The position numbers and the translations under genes were made by a program. Positions 48,461-57,911 of a stretch of 64,000 nucleotides of DNA are shown one piece after another (position 1 is the first letter of the stretch; the number at the start of each line of letters is the position of its first letter). The stretch comes from HGM04593 sp045657945 (GTDB lineage: Bacteria; Bacteroidota; Bacteroidia; Bacteroidales; Bacteroidaceae). Where the stretch lies: positions 1 through 64,000 of the forward strand of contig JAZOUB010000015.1 of the NCBI GenBank assembly GCA_045657945.1, in the 5' to 3' direction. The notes beneath the pieces were generated by a model, which ran no database searches, was not told where the DNA came from, and saw nothing but the letters and a program-made list of their open reading frames with translations.

Positions 48461-50635
48461 TCAATTCCCGACCTCGGAGATAAACTTGATTCGCACAAGA
48501 CGAATCTCCTCCTCGGTATATTCGCCACCAAGTTCCTCAATGGCAACATCAATAGAATCGGTATCAGAACTCTTGAAATAGTCATAGATCTCACACAGAT
48601 TCTCTTCGTCAAGTATCTCCTCGAGGAAATAGTCTATATTCAGTTTTGTGCCTGAATAGACGATAGACTCCACATCGTCAAGCAACTCGTCAAACTCGAC
48701 ACCCTTGCTTATCGCCAAATCATCAAGAGCCACCTTGCGGTCAATTGCATTTATGATAGCGACCTTCAACTTTGACTTATTTGCAACAGTACGGATGCGT
48801 ATATCCTCGGGGCGATCAATCTCATTTTCCTCGCAATGACGTTTGATGAGCGCACAGAACTCCTCACCATAGCGTTTTGCCTTACCCTCTCCCACGCCCG
48901 GAATATTCTTCAACTCATCAATAGTCACAGGATATGTTGTTGCCATAGCCTCGAGTGATGGATCTTGAAATATCACGTATGGGGGTAGTTCAAGCTGCTT
49001 CGACAATTTTTTTCGCAGATTCTTGAGCATTGCAAAAAGCTCGGGATCAACAGCAAATGTGCTTGTTGCCTGAACTACAGTTTCCTCCTCGTCAAAATCC
49101 CTGTCCTCTACAATCTTAAACGACACAGGTTTTTTCAAGAACGCATGTCCCTGCTTTGTAACCTTCAGCAGGCCATAACTTTCGACATCCTTGTCAAGAT
49201 AACCGGCAATCAGAGCCTGACGGATTACCGCATTCCAACGCTTGGCATCCTCATCGTCACCACAACCGAAGCACTCCAGTTCATCATGATTATGCGATAT
49301 AATATCGGCCGTTTCCTTGCCTAAAAGGACATCTATTACATAATCGGTATTAAAATTCTCCTTCAATGCCAAAACCGTCTCTATCACAGCCTCGAGCAAC
49401 TCTTTTGCTTCCACCTGCTTTTTAGGAGAGAGACAGTTGTCACAGTTACCACAATTTTCCACGTCGTAATTCTCACCAAAATAATGTAACAATAATTTCC
49501 TGCGACAAACCGACGACTCAGCATAGGCTGTTGTCTCATGCAACAACTGACGGCCGATATACTGCTCGGCAAGTGGCTTGCCCTCAAGGAATTTCTCCAA
49601 TTTCTGTAAATCCTTGTTGTTATAGAAGGCAATACACTGGCCTTCACCGCCATCACGTCCGGCACGGCCAGTCTCCTGATAATACCCTTCAAGACTCTTT
49701 GGTATGTCATAATGTATCACATAGCGCACATCGGGTTTATCGATACCCATGCCAAAAGCTATCGTTGCAACAATGACATCTATTTTCTCCATGATGAAAT
49801 CGTCCTGGGTCTGCGATCTCATCGCTGAATCCATACCGGCATGATAAGCCTTTGCTGAAATTTCATTCGTCTGCAAAATCTCGGCAAGCTCTTCAACCTT
49901 CTTGCGACTCAAACAATATATAATACCGGACTTACCATGGTTTGCCTTAATAAACTTTATAATCTCCTTATCTACATCCTTGGTCTTTGAACGAACCTCG
50001 TAGTAAAGGTTCGGGCGGTTGAACGATGATTTGAAATCAGGAGCATCCTGTATTCCAAGATTCTTCTTTATATCATCACGCACCTTGGTTGTAGCAGTAG
50101 CGGTCAACGCTATGATAGGAGCCTTGCCAATCTCGTTCATTATTGGACGGATACGGCGGTACTCAGGACGGAAGTCGTGTCCCCACTCTGAGATACAATG
50201 CGCCTCGTCTATCGCATAGAACGAAATCTTTATGCTTTTTAGGAACTCCACATTGTCCTCTTTGGTCAAAGATTCGGGAGCGACATACAATAGTTTTGTC
50301 TTACCGGAAAGCACATCCTCCTTTACCTCCTCTATCGCCTGTTTTGTCAATGACGAGTTCAGGAAGTGCGCCACGCCATCCTCTTCGTTGAGGTTTCTTA
50401 TGGCATCTACCTGATTCTTCATCAAAGCGATAAGTGGGGAGATAACAATCGCTGTACCATCCATAACGAGCGAAGGGAGTTGGTAGCAAAGCGATTTTCC
50501 GCCTCCGGTAGGCATCAGAACAAAGGCATCATTGCCTGCAAGCAAGTTCTTGATGACCGCTTCCTGATCACCCTTGAACTTGTCAAAACCGAAGTTCTCT
50601 TTGAGAGCCTCTGTCAAATTACACTTCTTTGCCAT
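48461..50635 (-). CDS. recQ: ATP-dependent DNA helicase RecQ
   Basis: A 724-residue superfamily 2 helicase. Walker A MPTGGGKSLCYQLP (from residue 41), DEAH box (143-146, AIDEAHCISEWGHDFRPEY), motif VI YYQETGRAGRDG, zinc-binding RQC cysteines (CRRKLLLHYF, CGNCDNC), winged helix and an HRDC domain (ELFAMLKNLRKKLSKQLELP). The C-terminal acidic extension (about 640-724) goes beyond E. coli RecQ (609 residues) and is typical of the longer Bacteroidetes form. Promoter at 50659-50690. First gene of the block running to mutL. Confidence 0.96.
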   Translation of the reverse strand: MAKKCNLTEALKENFGFDKFKGDQEAVIKNLLAGNDAFVLMPTGGGKSLCYQLPSLVMDGTAIVISPLIALMKNQVDAIRNLNEEDGVAHFLNSSLTKQAIEEVKEDVLSGKTKLLYVAPESLTKEDNVEFLKSIKISFYAIDEAHCISEWGHDFRPEYRRIRPIMNEIGKAPIIALTATATTKVRDDIKKNLGIQDAPDFKSSFNRPNLYYEVRSKTKDVDKEIIKFIKANHGKSGIIYCLSRKKVEELAEILQTNEISAKAYHAGMDSAMRSQTQDDFIMEKIDVIVATIAFGMGIDKPDVRYVIHYDIPKSLEGYYQETGRAGRDGGEGQCIAFYNNKDLQKLEKFLEGKPLAEQYIGRQLLHETTAYAESSVCRRKLLLHYFGENYDVENCGNCDNCLSPKKQVEAKELLEAVIETVLALKENFNTDYVIDVLLGKETADIISHNHDELECFGCGDDEDAKRWNAVIRQALIAGYLDKDVESYGLLKVTKQGHAFLKKPVSFKIVEDRDFDEEETVVQATSTFAVDPELFAMLKNLRKKLSKQLELPPYVIFQDPSLEAMATTYPVTIDELKNIPGVGEGKAKRYGEEFCALIKRHCEENEIDRPEDIRIRTVANKSKLKVAIINAIDRKVALDDLAISKGVEFDELLDDVESIVYSGTKLNIDYFLEEILDEENLCEIYDYFKSSDTDSIDVAIEELGGEYTEEEIRLVRIKFISEVGN

Positions 50636-50658
50636 TTTATAACATGCCTATTTGAAAA

Positions 50659-50690
50659 CAAAGTTATAAATATATCAATTAAAAGCACAA
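50659..50690 (-). promoter_or_regulatory. Promoter of recQ and downstream block
   Basis: Minus-strand -7 TAACTTTG (50659-50666) and -33 TTG (50688-50690), 21 bases apart. Predicted start near 50652, leader about 17 nt. Confidence 0.65.
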
Positions 50691-50818
50691 CTTTTTTTGA
50701 ATATATTTTTTGCAAAGGCCGTAAAAATTTCAGCAACCCCATACAGAAACGGCAGACCCCGTCAACGAAGCCTGCCGCTGAATATCGTCTGAAAGCACTT
50801 TAAACGCGCAACGATCTA

Positions 50819-52042
50819 TCAGACCGCGCACATCAACGCAGTGCTTTTTTCCACTTGCTTACGAGCATATTCCTTTGTTATCATACACTCCTTCACATCA
50901 CTCGATGGAATCTCGAACATCTTCTCCATCATAATGGTCTCAACAATGGAACGCAAGCCACGCGCACCAAGTTTATACTCAACAGCTGTATCCACAATAT
51001 ACTCAAGTGCATCGTTCTCAAACACAAGTTCCACGCCGTCCATCTCCATGAGTTTCTTGTACTGCTTGATAATGGAGTTCTTGGGCTCGGTAAGGATGTT
51101 GCGCAATGCACCGCGGTCAAGCGGACGCAATGAAGTGAGAATTGGCAGACGGCCTATTATCTCGGGGATAAGACCGAATGAACGCAAATCCTGAGGCATG
51201 ATATACTGCATCATGTCGCCTTTGTCGATATGCATCTTGTTCTGTACCGAATTATATCCCACAACATGAGTATTCATGCGCTGTGCAATTTTTTTCTCAA
51301 TACCGTCAAACGCACCACCGCAGATAAAGAGAATATGTTTCGTATTCACGGCAATCATCTTCTGGTCGGGATGCTTGCGTCCACCCTGGGGAGGAACATT
51401 CACCACCGAACCCTCGAGCAACTTAAGCAGTCCCTGCTGTACGCCCTCACCACTTACATCTCGTGTAATCGAAGGATTGTCGCTCTTGCGTGCAATCTTG
51501 TCAATCTCATCAATGAACACAATACCGCGCTCAGCCTCTTCAACCTTGTAATCGGCAACCTGCAACAAGCGTGTAAGGATACTTTCGATATCCTCGCCCA
51601 CATAGCCGGCCTCGGTAAGTACAGTCGCGTCCACAATAGTGAACGGAACCTTCAACAACTTGGCAATAGTTCGTGCAAGCAGTGTCTTGCCAGTACCTGT
51701 GCTGCCAACCATTATAATGTTGCTCTTCTCAATCTCCACCTCGTCGGCAGCATCACGCTGCATGAGACGCTTGTAGTGATTATACACCGAAACCGCAAGA
51801 GCACACTTTGCCTCATCCTGCCCAATGACATACTCGTCAAGGAATGCCTTTATTTCCTTTGGTTTGGGTAGTTCCTTCATGTCGAAATCGCTCTTTGGCA
51901 ACAATGCCTCCTCACGCAGTATGTTATGAGCCTGCTCGACACAATCGTTGCAGATGTAACCGGTCATACCGGTCATCAGCAGAGCTACCTGCTCTTCGGT
52001 TCTTCCACAGAAGCTACAACGCTTTTTTCCTTTTTCAGCCAT
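50819..52042 (-). CDS. clpX: ClpXP protease ATPase subunit ClpX
   Basis: A 407-residue AAA+ unfoldase. N-terminal zinc-binding domain with Cys9, 12, 31 and 34 (CSFC ... CNDC), Walker A GSTGTGKT (113-120), Walker B IVFIDEID (174-181), and sensor 2 GARGLR. The IGF-type loop that docks ClpP has LGARGL nearby, and a pore GYVGED motif is visible. It starts 8 bases after clpP. A weak hairpin (CGGCAG / CTGCCG, 50750-50777) may terminate transcription. Length is slightly short but complete. Confidence 0.97.
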   Translation of the reverse strand: MAEKGKKRCSFCGRTEEQVALLMTGMTGYICNDCVEQAHNILREEALLPKSDFDMKELPKPKEIKAFLDEYVIGQDEAKCALAVSVYNHYKRLMQRDAADEVEIEKSNIIMVGSTGTGKTLLARTIAKLLKVPFTIVDATVLTEAGYVGEDIESILTRLLQVADYKVEEAERGIVFIDEIDKIARKSDNPSITRDVSGEGVQQGLLKLLEGSVVNVPPQGGRKHPDQKMIAVNTKHILFICGGAFDGIEKKIAQRMNTHVVGYNSVQNKMHIDKGDMMQYIMPQDLRSFGLIPEIIGRLPILTSLRPLDRGALRNILTEPKNSIIKQYKKLMEMDGVELVFENDALEYIVDTAVEYKLGARGLRSIVETIMMEKMFEIPSSDVKECMITKEYARKQVEKSTALMCAV

Positions 52043-52050
52043 CTGTCGAA

Positions 52051-52722
52051 TTATATTTTGCGTGTAAGGACACGGTCAATCATACCATACTCCTGCGCCT
52101 CGGCAGCTGTCATCCAGTAATCACGGTCACTATCTGCCCATACCTTATCGAAAGGCTGCTTGCTATGATCAGAGATTATAGTATATAATTCTTTCTTAAG
52201 TTTCTGGATTTCGCGAGCGGTAATCTCAATATCACTTGCCTGTCCCTGTACACCGCCAAGAGGCTGATGTATCATCACGCGGCTATGTGTCAAGGCCGAA
52301 CGCTTACCCTCGGCACCTGCAACAAGCAGCACAGCAGCCATGCTCGCAGCCATACCGGTACAGATTGTAGCGACATCGCTAGAGATGAACTGCATTGTAT
52401 CGTATATACCCAAACCGGCATATACTGATCCGCCGGGAGAGTTGATGTAGATAGAGATATCCTTGCCGCTGTCTACCGAATCAAGGTAGAGCAACTGCGC
52501 CTGCAAGGTATTTGCAGTATAATCATCAATTTGGGTTCCCAAAAAGATGATTCTATCCATCATCAAACGCGAGAACACATCCATCTGTGTAACATTCAAC
52601 TGTCTCTCCTCGAGAATATATGGGTTCAGATACTGTGCCTGAGCCTTTATTACATCGTCAAGCACCATGCTGTTCATTCCAAGGTGCTTGGTAGCATACT
52701 TTTTAAAATCATCTCTCTCCAT
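52051..52722 (-). CDS. clpP: ClpP protease proteolytic subunit
   Basis: A 223-residue serine protease. Catalytic Ser127 (GMAAS), His152 (MIHQPLGG) and probably Asp201 (SDRDYWM). N-terminal residues 1-30 form the usual propeptide and axial loop region. The gene follows tig across an 88-base gap with a hairpin, and precedes clpX by 8 bases: the conserved tig-clpP-clpX order. Confidence 0.97.
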   Translation of the reverse strand: MERDDFKKYATKHLGMNSMVLDDVIKAQAQYLNPYILEERQLNVTQMDVFSRLMMDRIIFLGTQIDDYTANTLQAQLLYLDSVDSGKDISIYINSPGGSVYAGLGIYDTMQFISSDVATICTGMAASMAAVLLVAGAEGKRSALTHSRVMIHQPLGGVQGQASDIEITAREIQKLKKELYTIISDHSKQPFDKVWADSDRDYWMTAAEAQEYGMIDRVLTRKI

Positions 52723-52754
52723 AACAACCGGTTTTTAATTTGTCATTATTAAAA

Positions 52755-52792
52755 TAATCCGGCCTATCGGGCAAAGCCAATAGGCCGGATTA
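52755..52792 (-). terminator. Hairpin terminator/attenuator between tig and clpP
   Basis: A 13-bp stem (TAATCCGGCCTAT at 52755-52767 and complement at 52780-52792) followed on the minus strand by ATTATTTTAATAA. No promoter was found between it and clpP (start 52722), so it may set the ratio of tig to clpPX expression by partial read-through. Confidence 0.75.
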
Positions 52793-52810
52793 TATACCCA
52801 ATATTATATA

Positions 52811-54154
52811 TTAAGCGTTTTCAGACACCTTTTTGTTGAAGTCCTCTACAGAAATCTTCTCCTCGTTCAAGGTGATAGCAGCCTTGATTGACTGGATAAG
52901 CTTGACATCAACTGCACGGTTGATAAGTGCCTCACGTGTCTTCTCCTGCTTGAGCATCTCCTTAGCATAGTTCTCGAGCAAATCCTCGGGAACATTTGCC
53001 ATACCGTACTGTGCGAACTGATCGCGTGTAGCGCCCTTGGCAACATTGAGAACATCGTTGTCGTCAATCTTAACCTCAAACTTCTTCGCAAGCTGCTCCT
53101 TGATCAAGTGCCAGCTGAGTTCTGTAAGGCTCTTCTGGAACTCCTCCTCGCTTACAGTCTCACCCTCTGCCTTGTTTGAATCCATGATACGGCGGAGGAT
53201 TGCCTCGTTGAACTCCATCTTGCCAACCTTGTTCATGAGGTACTCACGTGTATCCATCAACAACTTGTAGTCGCTCTCAACCTCGAAACGAGCCTCGAAC
53301 TGCTCAGCGATCTTTGCACGGAACTCCTCCTCGCTCTTAACAGCATCCTTACCGAATGCAGCGTCGAACACATTCTGGTTGATTTCACTTGCAACAAAGC
53401 GTGTAATCTCGCTAATTGTAAATGTGAACTCACCATTGTGAGCAGCAACCTCGCTCTTCTCAACCTTGAGAAGTGAAGCGAGCTCTGCCTCGTTGCCGTC
53501 GAATGCAACTGAAGGATTGAATGTAACAACATCATTAACCTTTGAACCTGTGAAGAGAGCCTTCTGGTCATCGTTCTTCATGTATGAAGGCATCATCACA
53601 GCCTCACGAACAACAACGCCATTCTCAACAGCCTCTGTCAATGTACCCTTGAGCATATCACCGTTCTCATAAGACTCAACCTGCTTGTACTCGCCGCAAC
53701 GCTGGGCGAAAGCGTTAACCTGACCCTGAATCATCTCCTCTGTTGGCTGAATCTTGTAGTATGCAAGAGCGTCGTTCTTGTCAAGGACAGCATCGAACTT
53801 TGGAGCGAGAGCAATCTCGAACTCAAAAGTAAACTCCTTGTCCTCAACCATATTGATGTTAGCCTGCTGCTCCTCGATTGGGAGTGGCTCACCAAGCATA
53901 TCGATCTTGTTCTCTCTGATATACTCGAATATCTTTGTCTGCAACAACTTGTTGATCTCCTCGGCCTTAACAGCAGTACCGTACTGCTTCTTGATCAAGC
54001 CCATAGGAACCATACCTGGACGGAAACCAGGGATATTTGCCTTCTGGCGGAAATTTTTCAACTGCTTCTCAACCAAAGCCGAGTAATCGGCCTCCTGAAT
54101 GTTTACCGAAAGGATTGCACTTGTAGCATCCTGATTTTTAAGTGTAAATTCCAT
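52811..54154 (-). CDS. tig: Trigger factor
   Basis: A 447-residue ribosome-associated chaperone and PPIase. N-terminal ribosome-binding domain with the signature GFRPGMVPMGLIKKQYG (E. coli GFRKGKVP); a middle FKBP-like region that is weak compared with E. coli; and a C-terminal chaperone domain (NKVGKMEFNEAILRRIMDSNKAEGE, KSLTELSWHLIKEQLAKKFEVKI). Promoter at 54248-54278. First gene of tig-clpP-clpX. Confidence 0.95.
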   Translation of the reverse strand: MEFTLKNQDATSAILSVNIQEADYSALVEKQLKNFRQKANIPGFRPGMVPMGLIKKQYGTAVKAEEINKLLQTKIFEYIRENKIDMLGEPLPIEEQQANINMVEDKEFTFEFEIALAPKFDAVLDKNDALAYYKIQPTEEMIQGQVNAFAQRCGEYKQVESYENGDMLKGTLTEAVENGVVVREAVMMPSYMKNDDQKALFTGSKVNDVVTFNPSVAFDGNEAELASLLKVEKSEVAAHNGEFTFTISEITRFVASEINQNVFDAAFGKDAVKSEEEFRAKIAEQFEARFEVESDYKLLMDTREYLMNKVGKMEFNEAILRRIMDSNKAEGETVSEEEFQKSLTELSWHLIKEQLAKKFEVKIDDNDVLNVAKGATRDQFAQYGMANVPEDLLENYAKEMLKQEKTREALINRAVDVKLIQSIKAAITLNEEKISVEDFNKKVSENA

Positions 54155-54247
54155 TATATAAAAATTTTAATAATTTCATCTGTTCTAAAGGGCATAACCT
54201 TGCATTCCACTCAACAAGGCATACAGCACCCCTTAATTTAGAGCGCA

Positions 54248-54278
54248 CAAAAATACAACAAGTTGTGCAGAAAATCAA
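54248..54278 (-). promoter_or_regulatory. Promoter of tig
   Basis: Minus-strand -7 TATTTTTG (54248-54255) and -33 TTG (54276-54278), 20 bases apart. Leader about 87 nt. Confidence 0.7.
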
Positions 54279-54341
54279 GCAAAAACCGATTTTGTTGTAA
54301 ACTAACACAGAACAAACAAGGCATTCACCACCAAACGGGCA

Positions 54342-57300
54342 TCACCTTACAACTGTTTTTTTACCTTCGACAATGTATATGCCGGATTTATGATTCAGCA
54401 CACGACGGCCACCAAGGTCATATACTGCATCTTCTACCATTTTGTTACTGTCAACCACATCAAAAATAGAGGTGTCATCACCAGGAGTGCCAACTGTCAG
54501 CACAAAAGGACAGTCCCAGACATTCTTGTCCTCATAAAGTTCGGTCACATTCAGATTGAACTCTGCCACATGTCCATTGGGAGCAGACTCATCCACCACA
54601 ACCTTGAAATTCTTTGTAGATTCTGCACCCACAGGCAAGTAACTCATTCCCACATTACCGGTCACTACTGTAACATAAGGACTGGTAGTCGTGAGCACAA
54701 GTGTACTTCTTGACTTCTGCTCATACCTGCCATTGTTGACCATGGTTATGTCAAGAGTGTTCTCGCCAACGGCAAGCACACCCGGAACAATACTCTTTAT
54801 CTTCACACTATAATCGGCCTTGCCGGTAACAGCCGTCACCACTGCCGAGCGTTCATACTCCTTGCCATTATAGACTGCAGCCACACTGTAGCTATACTCC
54901 GTATCGGAAGATAGGCCGCTGTCGGTATATGAAAGCGATTTTGTATCCGCAATATATACACCATCACGGTATATATTATAGCTCTGGGCATTAACGACTG
55001 CATCCCATTTGATATTCACGGTAGTTGCACCAACAGCAGTTGCGGCCACGTTATCGGGAGCTGGCAACGGATTTCCCTCTACTGCCAACGAGAAGCGGCT
55101 GTAGTTGTCATAAACAAAGCCAGACGAGACATCCACTACATTTTGGAACATGGCATCATCGACATGCAGTATGTACACATCATAGCCATAGTCCAATGCA
55201 GCCCACTGTTCATCAGTAAAGAAATGACGTATTGCCACATAGACCTCCTTGCCTTCATAGGCTGAAAGGTCAACGGAATATTCAATCCACCCGCCACCAT
55301 CGGCTTTTGTTATCGACCACTCATCAAGCATCACAAAATCGGCAGCCGAAGCATTGCCGTTCTCCGAGACTGCAACGCCAAAATGTTCACCGTACCATGT
55401 ACTCGAATGTACGCGTGCCCAAAAGCTGAATTTTCCACCCTTGGCCACCCTCACTTTGGGCGAGACAAGATAATTGTCGATAGGGATGTTGTACTCCATC
55501 ATGGACGCCTGACAATAGGTCTCGCTCATCATCTGCCCCACACCTGAATGCGCCTCGCCTACACGCTCTACCTTGTGTACTCCGAAAACAGAGGAGTGCC
55601 ACCACGGATGATTGCGCCCGTCATTGCTGGCATCAAAAGTCGTCCAGCCGGAAAGTCCGTCTTTCACATAGCCGTCGGCATCAAGTCCCGGCTCAAACTC
55701 ATACATAAGACTCTTTACCGCAGTATAATTGTCAGGGGTCGCATAGACATCAAAGTTTACTGATATAATATCTGGGGCAGACTCGTCAATATCCACCACG
55801 AACTGCGCCGCATACTCCTCGCCAACACCCATAGCGCCAAGCAGTGCTTCACCATCGACTATTGTTACATAAGGTGACGAGCAGCTCATCCTGACCATAG
55901 TCTCGCCAATAGTGGGAGCAGTACCCTCATTAACCATGTTCACATTTATTGCCACATTCTTGCCAGGTTTTACCTTCTCGGGCCATACTGAACGGCATAG
56001 AATACGCGCATAATCGTCGAACAGCAGAACAACCTCATCACTCCATTCATGCACATCATCGGTAATTGTTACAGTCATATATGCTGTATGGCCATTAGGA
56101 ATACCGGCTACCGTGCTTACAGCAAATACACTACCGGCAGAATCTCCGGATGAGAGAACACCAAGATCTGCCACACTATTCTCAATATTGACAAAAGGAT
56201 CGGTTGTCGAGAGAAGCACACTCACACTGCCATTGCTTGCCCCCTTGCCTGTGTTTGCAACTGTAAAGGCAATCTCCTTACTCCCACCCGCAGACATTGA
56301 GTTTGGAGAATAATCCACAAGCCTTATGTACGGACGTTCATTTGCCGCCTCAACACTGTTTACGGCAGCAAGGGCATCAATGCGGCCGGAGCCTGTCATA
56401 TTACTTTTCTTATCGGTCAGTTTCTTTGCCGTAGTTTCGATAGTCTCGCATATCTGTGAAGGTGTCAGCATAGGGTTCTTTTCAAGCATAAGAGCTATTA
56501 CGCCGGCTACGCATGGAGTAGCCTGCGATGTACCCGACATATACTTATACTTGTCGTTCTCATCGTGTTTCAATGAATAGATCAAGTCACCGGGCGCAAC
56601 AATGTCGGGACGTATAAGGCCAAAATGCTCCGCATCGTAGGGATAATCGCCAAAACTTGTACTTTCCCAAGTCACAGGTCCTTTTGACGACGAAGTCACA
56701 TACTCATCGTTTGCATTGACCGAGCCCACACAAATAACACTTGTCAACCCACCGGCATTTACCATCTGGTCGGGATGAAGATATGGCGGAGGACAAGCCG
56801 CCGGATAATCGACATTATCGGGCGCGCCAAAACTATCTCCATCATTTCCGGCTGCAGCACACACAGGCACGCCAAGCAGCAGTGCACTCTCAAATGTCCT
56901 GCGCAGAAGCACAATATCCGTCTCGCTTATCTGTGACCTCTTGAAGCCCAACGACATGCTTAACACATCGGCACCATTCTCAATTGCGAACTCTACGCCC
57001 GACATCATCTGCGCAGGTGTTCCGCCACCGATCCTGTTCACGACCTTCACGGTCATCAGTGTAGCATCGGGAGCCACACCCGTCACATTACCGACAGTTC
57101 CGTCACCGCACACAATTCCTGCACAATGGGTTCCATGACCAAAGTCATCGGATATGTCACTATTGCCAGATACGAAATTCCAGCCATTTATAGGGTCATC
57201 CTTTTCACCGTCACCGTCAGTATCGGCATATCCACACCACAGATGGTCCTTGAGGTCATAGTGGTCGGGGTTGGTTCCGGAATCCAATATCGCTACCACT

Positions 57301-57857
57301 ACATTCTTTCCGGTATATCCCTGTTCCCAGACATCATCGGCATTTACCTGAAGGACATGAGGCGTTGCGCTATGCACTGATGCAGCAGCAACCGCCCGCG
57401 CAGGAGAAACATCAAAGCCGTCAATCACCTGCACCTCCTTGCTCCGCCCCACAGCGAGCACATCGGGATGCGAAGCCAACACTTGAACAACCTCTTTTGT
57501 TGCATCGCATGTAACCACATTTGCAACCCAGTGACATCTGATATTTGAAACCAGACCATCAGCTACAGCCCTCTCAAGATATTCAAGAACAGCAGCCTGA
57601 CTATCGATCGAGTTCTCCTTCAACTCGTCGACAACCATCTCCCTCGCGGCTCTTTTATCCTTACACATCGAGGTACGGGCCTTTATCTTTGCAGACTCGA
57701 CCTGGGATTTGAGAATAACGTTTATAGTAATCTTTTCGTTGTCAGAATCTGCAAAAAGCGACAGTAATTCCTCGTCAATTGCACTATTCTGCTGAGCATG
57801 ACAAAGAGTACAGAAGCAAAGAAGAAATGCTACTGTAAAAATCTTGAACTTATTCAT
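54342..57857 (-). CDS. Secreted subtilisin-family (S8) protease with cleaved-adhesin-like and FN3 domains and a sorting tail
   Basis: A 1171-residue exported protease. Signal peptide MNKFKIFTVAFLLCFCTLCHAQ (start at 57857), an inhibitor-like propeptide (about 40-140), then the S8 domain with Asp192 (AILDSGTNPDH), His241 (FGHGTHCAG), oxyanion Asn338 (AAGNDGDSFG) and Ser444 (SGTSQATP). Two beta-sandwich regions (about 520-770) follow. A domain like the gingipain cleaved adhesin comes next (PIDNYLVSPKVRVAKGGKFSF, SAADFVMLDEWSI, EVYVAIRHFFTD, HVDDAMF). Then an FN3 domain (NVAATAVGATTVNIKWDAV), a further sandwich and the tail AVYDLGGRRVLNHKSGIYIVEGKK. It is probably exported by the type IX system and displayed or released. 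It follows lptB on the same strand after 54 bases. Confidence 0.93.
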   Translation of the reverse strand: MNKFKIFTVAFLLCFCTLCHAQQNSAIDEELLSLFADSDNEKITINVILKSQVESAKIKARTSMCKDKRAAREMVVDELKENSIDSQAAVLEYLERAVADGLVSNIRCHWVANVVTCDATKEVVQVLASHPDVLAVGRSKEVQVIDGFDVSPARAVAAASVHSATPHVLQVNADDVWEQGYTGKNVVVAILDSGTNPDHYDLKDHLWCGYADTDGDGEKDDPINGWNFVSGNSDISDDFGHGTHCAGIVCGDGTVGNVTGVAPDATLMTVKVVNRIGGGTPAQMMSGVEFAIENGADVLSMSLGFKRSQISETDIVLLRRTFESALLLGVPVCAAAGNDGDSFGAPDNVDYPAACPPPYLHPDQMVNAGGLTSVICVGSVNANDEYVTSSSKGPVTWESTSFGDYPYDAEHFGLIRPDIVAPGDLIYSLKHDENDKYKYMSGTSQATPCVAGVIALMLEKNPMLTPSQICETIETTAKKLTDKKSNMTGSGRIDALAAVNSVEAANERPYIRLVDYSPNSMSAGGSKEIAFTVANTGKGASNGSVSVLLSTTDPFVNIENSVADLGVLSSGDSAGSVFAVSTVAGIPNGHTAYMTVTITDDVHEWSDEVVLLFDDYARILCRSVWPEKVKPGKNVAINVNMVNEGTAPTIGETMVRMSCSSPYVTIVDGEALLGAMGVGEEYAAQFVVDIDESAPDIISVNFDVYATPDNYTAVKSLMYEFEPGLDADGYVKDGLSGWTTFDASNDGRNHPWWHSSVFGVHKVERVGEAHSGVGQMMSETYCQASMMEYNIPIDNYLVSPKVRVAKGGKFSFWARVHSSTWYGEHFGVAVSENGNASAADFVMLDEWSITKADGGGWIEYSVDLSAYEGKEVYVAIRHFFTDEQWAALDYGYDVYILHVDDAMFQNVVDVSSGFVYDNYSRFSLAVEGNPLPAPDNVAATAVGATTVNIKWDAVVNAQSYNIYRDGVYIADTKSLSYTDSGLSSDTEYSYSVAAVYNGKEYERSAVVTAVTGKADYSVKIKSIVPGVLAVGENTLDITMVNNGRYEQKSRSTLVLTTTSPYVTVVTGNVGMSYLPVGAESTKNFKVVVDESAPNGHVAEFNLNVTELYEDKNVWDCPFVLTVGTPGDDTSIFDVVDSNKMVEDAVYDLGGRRVLNHKSGIYIVEGKKTVVR

Positions 57858-57911
57858 AATAATCAGGGGGTTCACCAAAAACTGTGTAACACGAGTTTAT
57901 GCACACTACAT

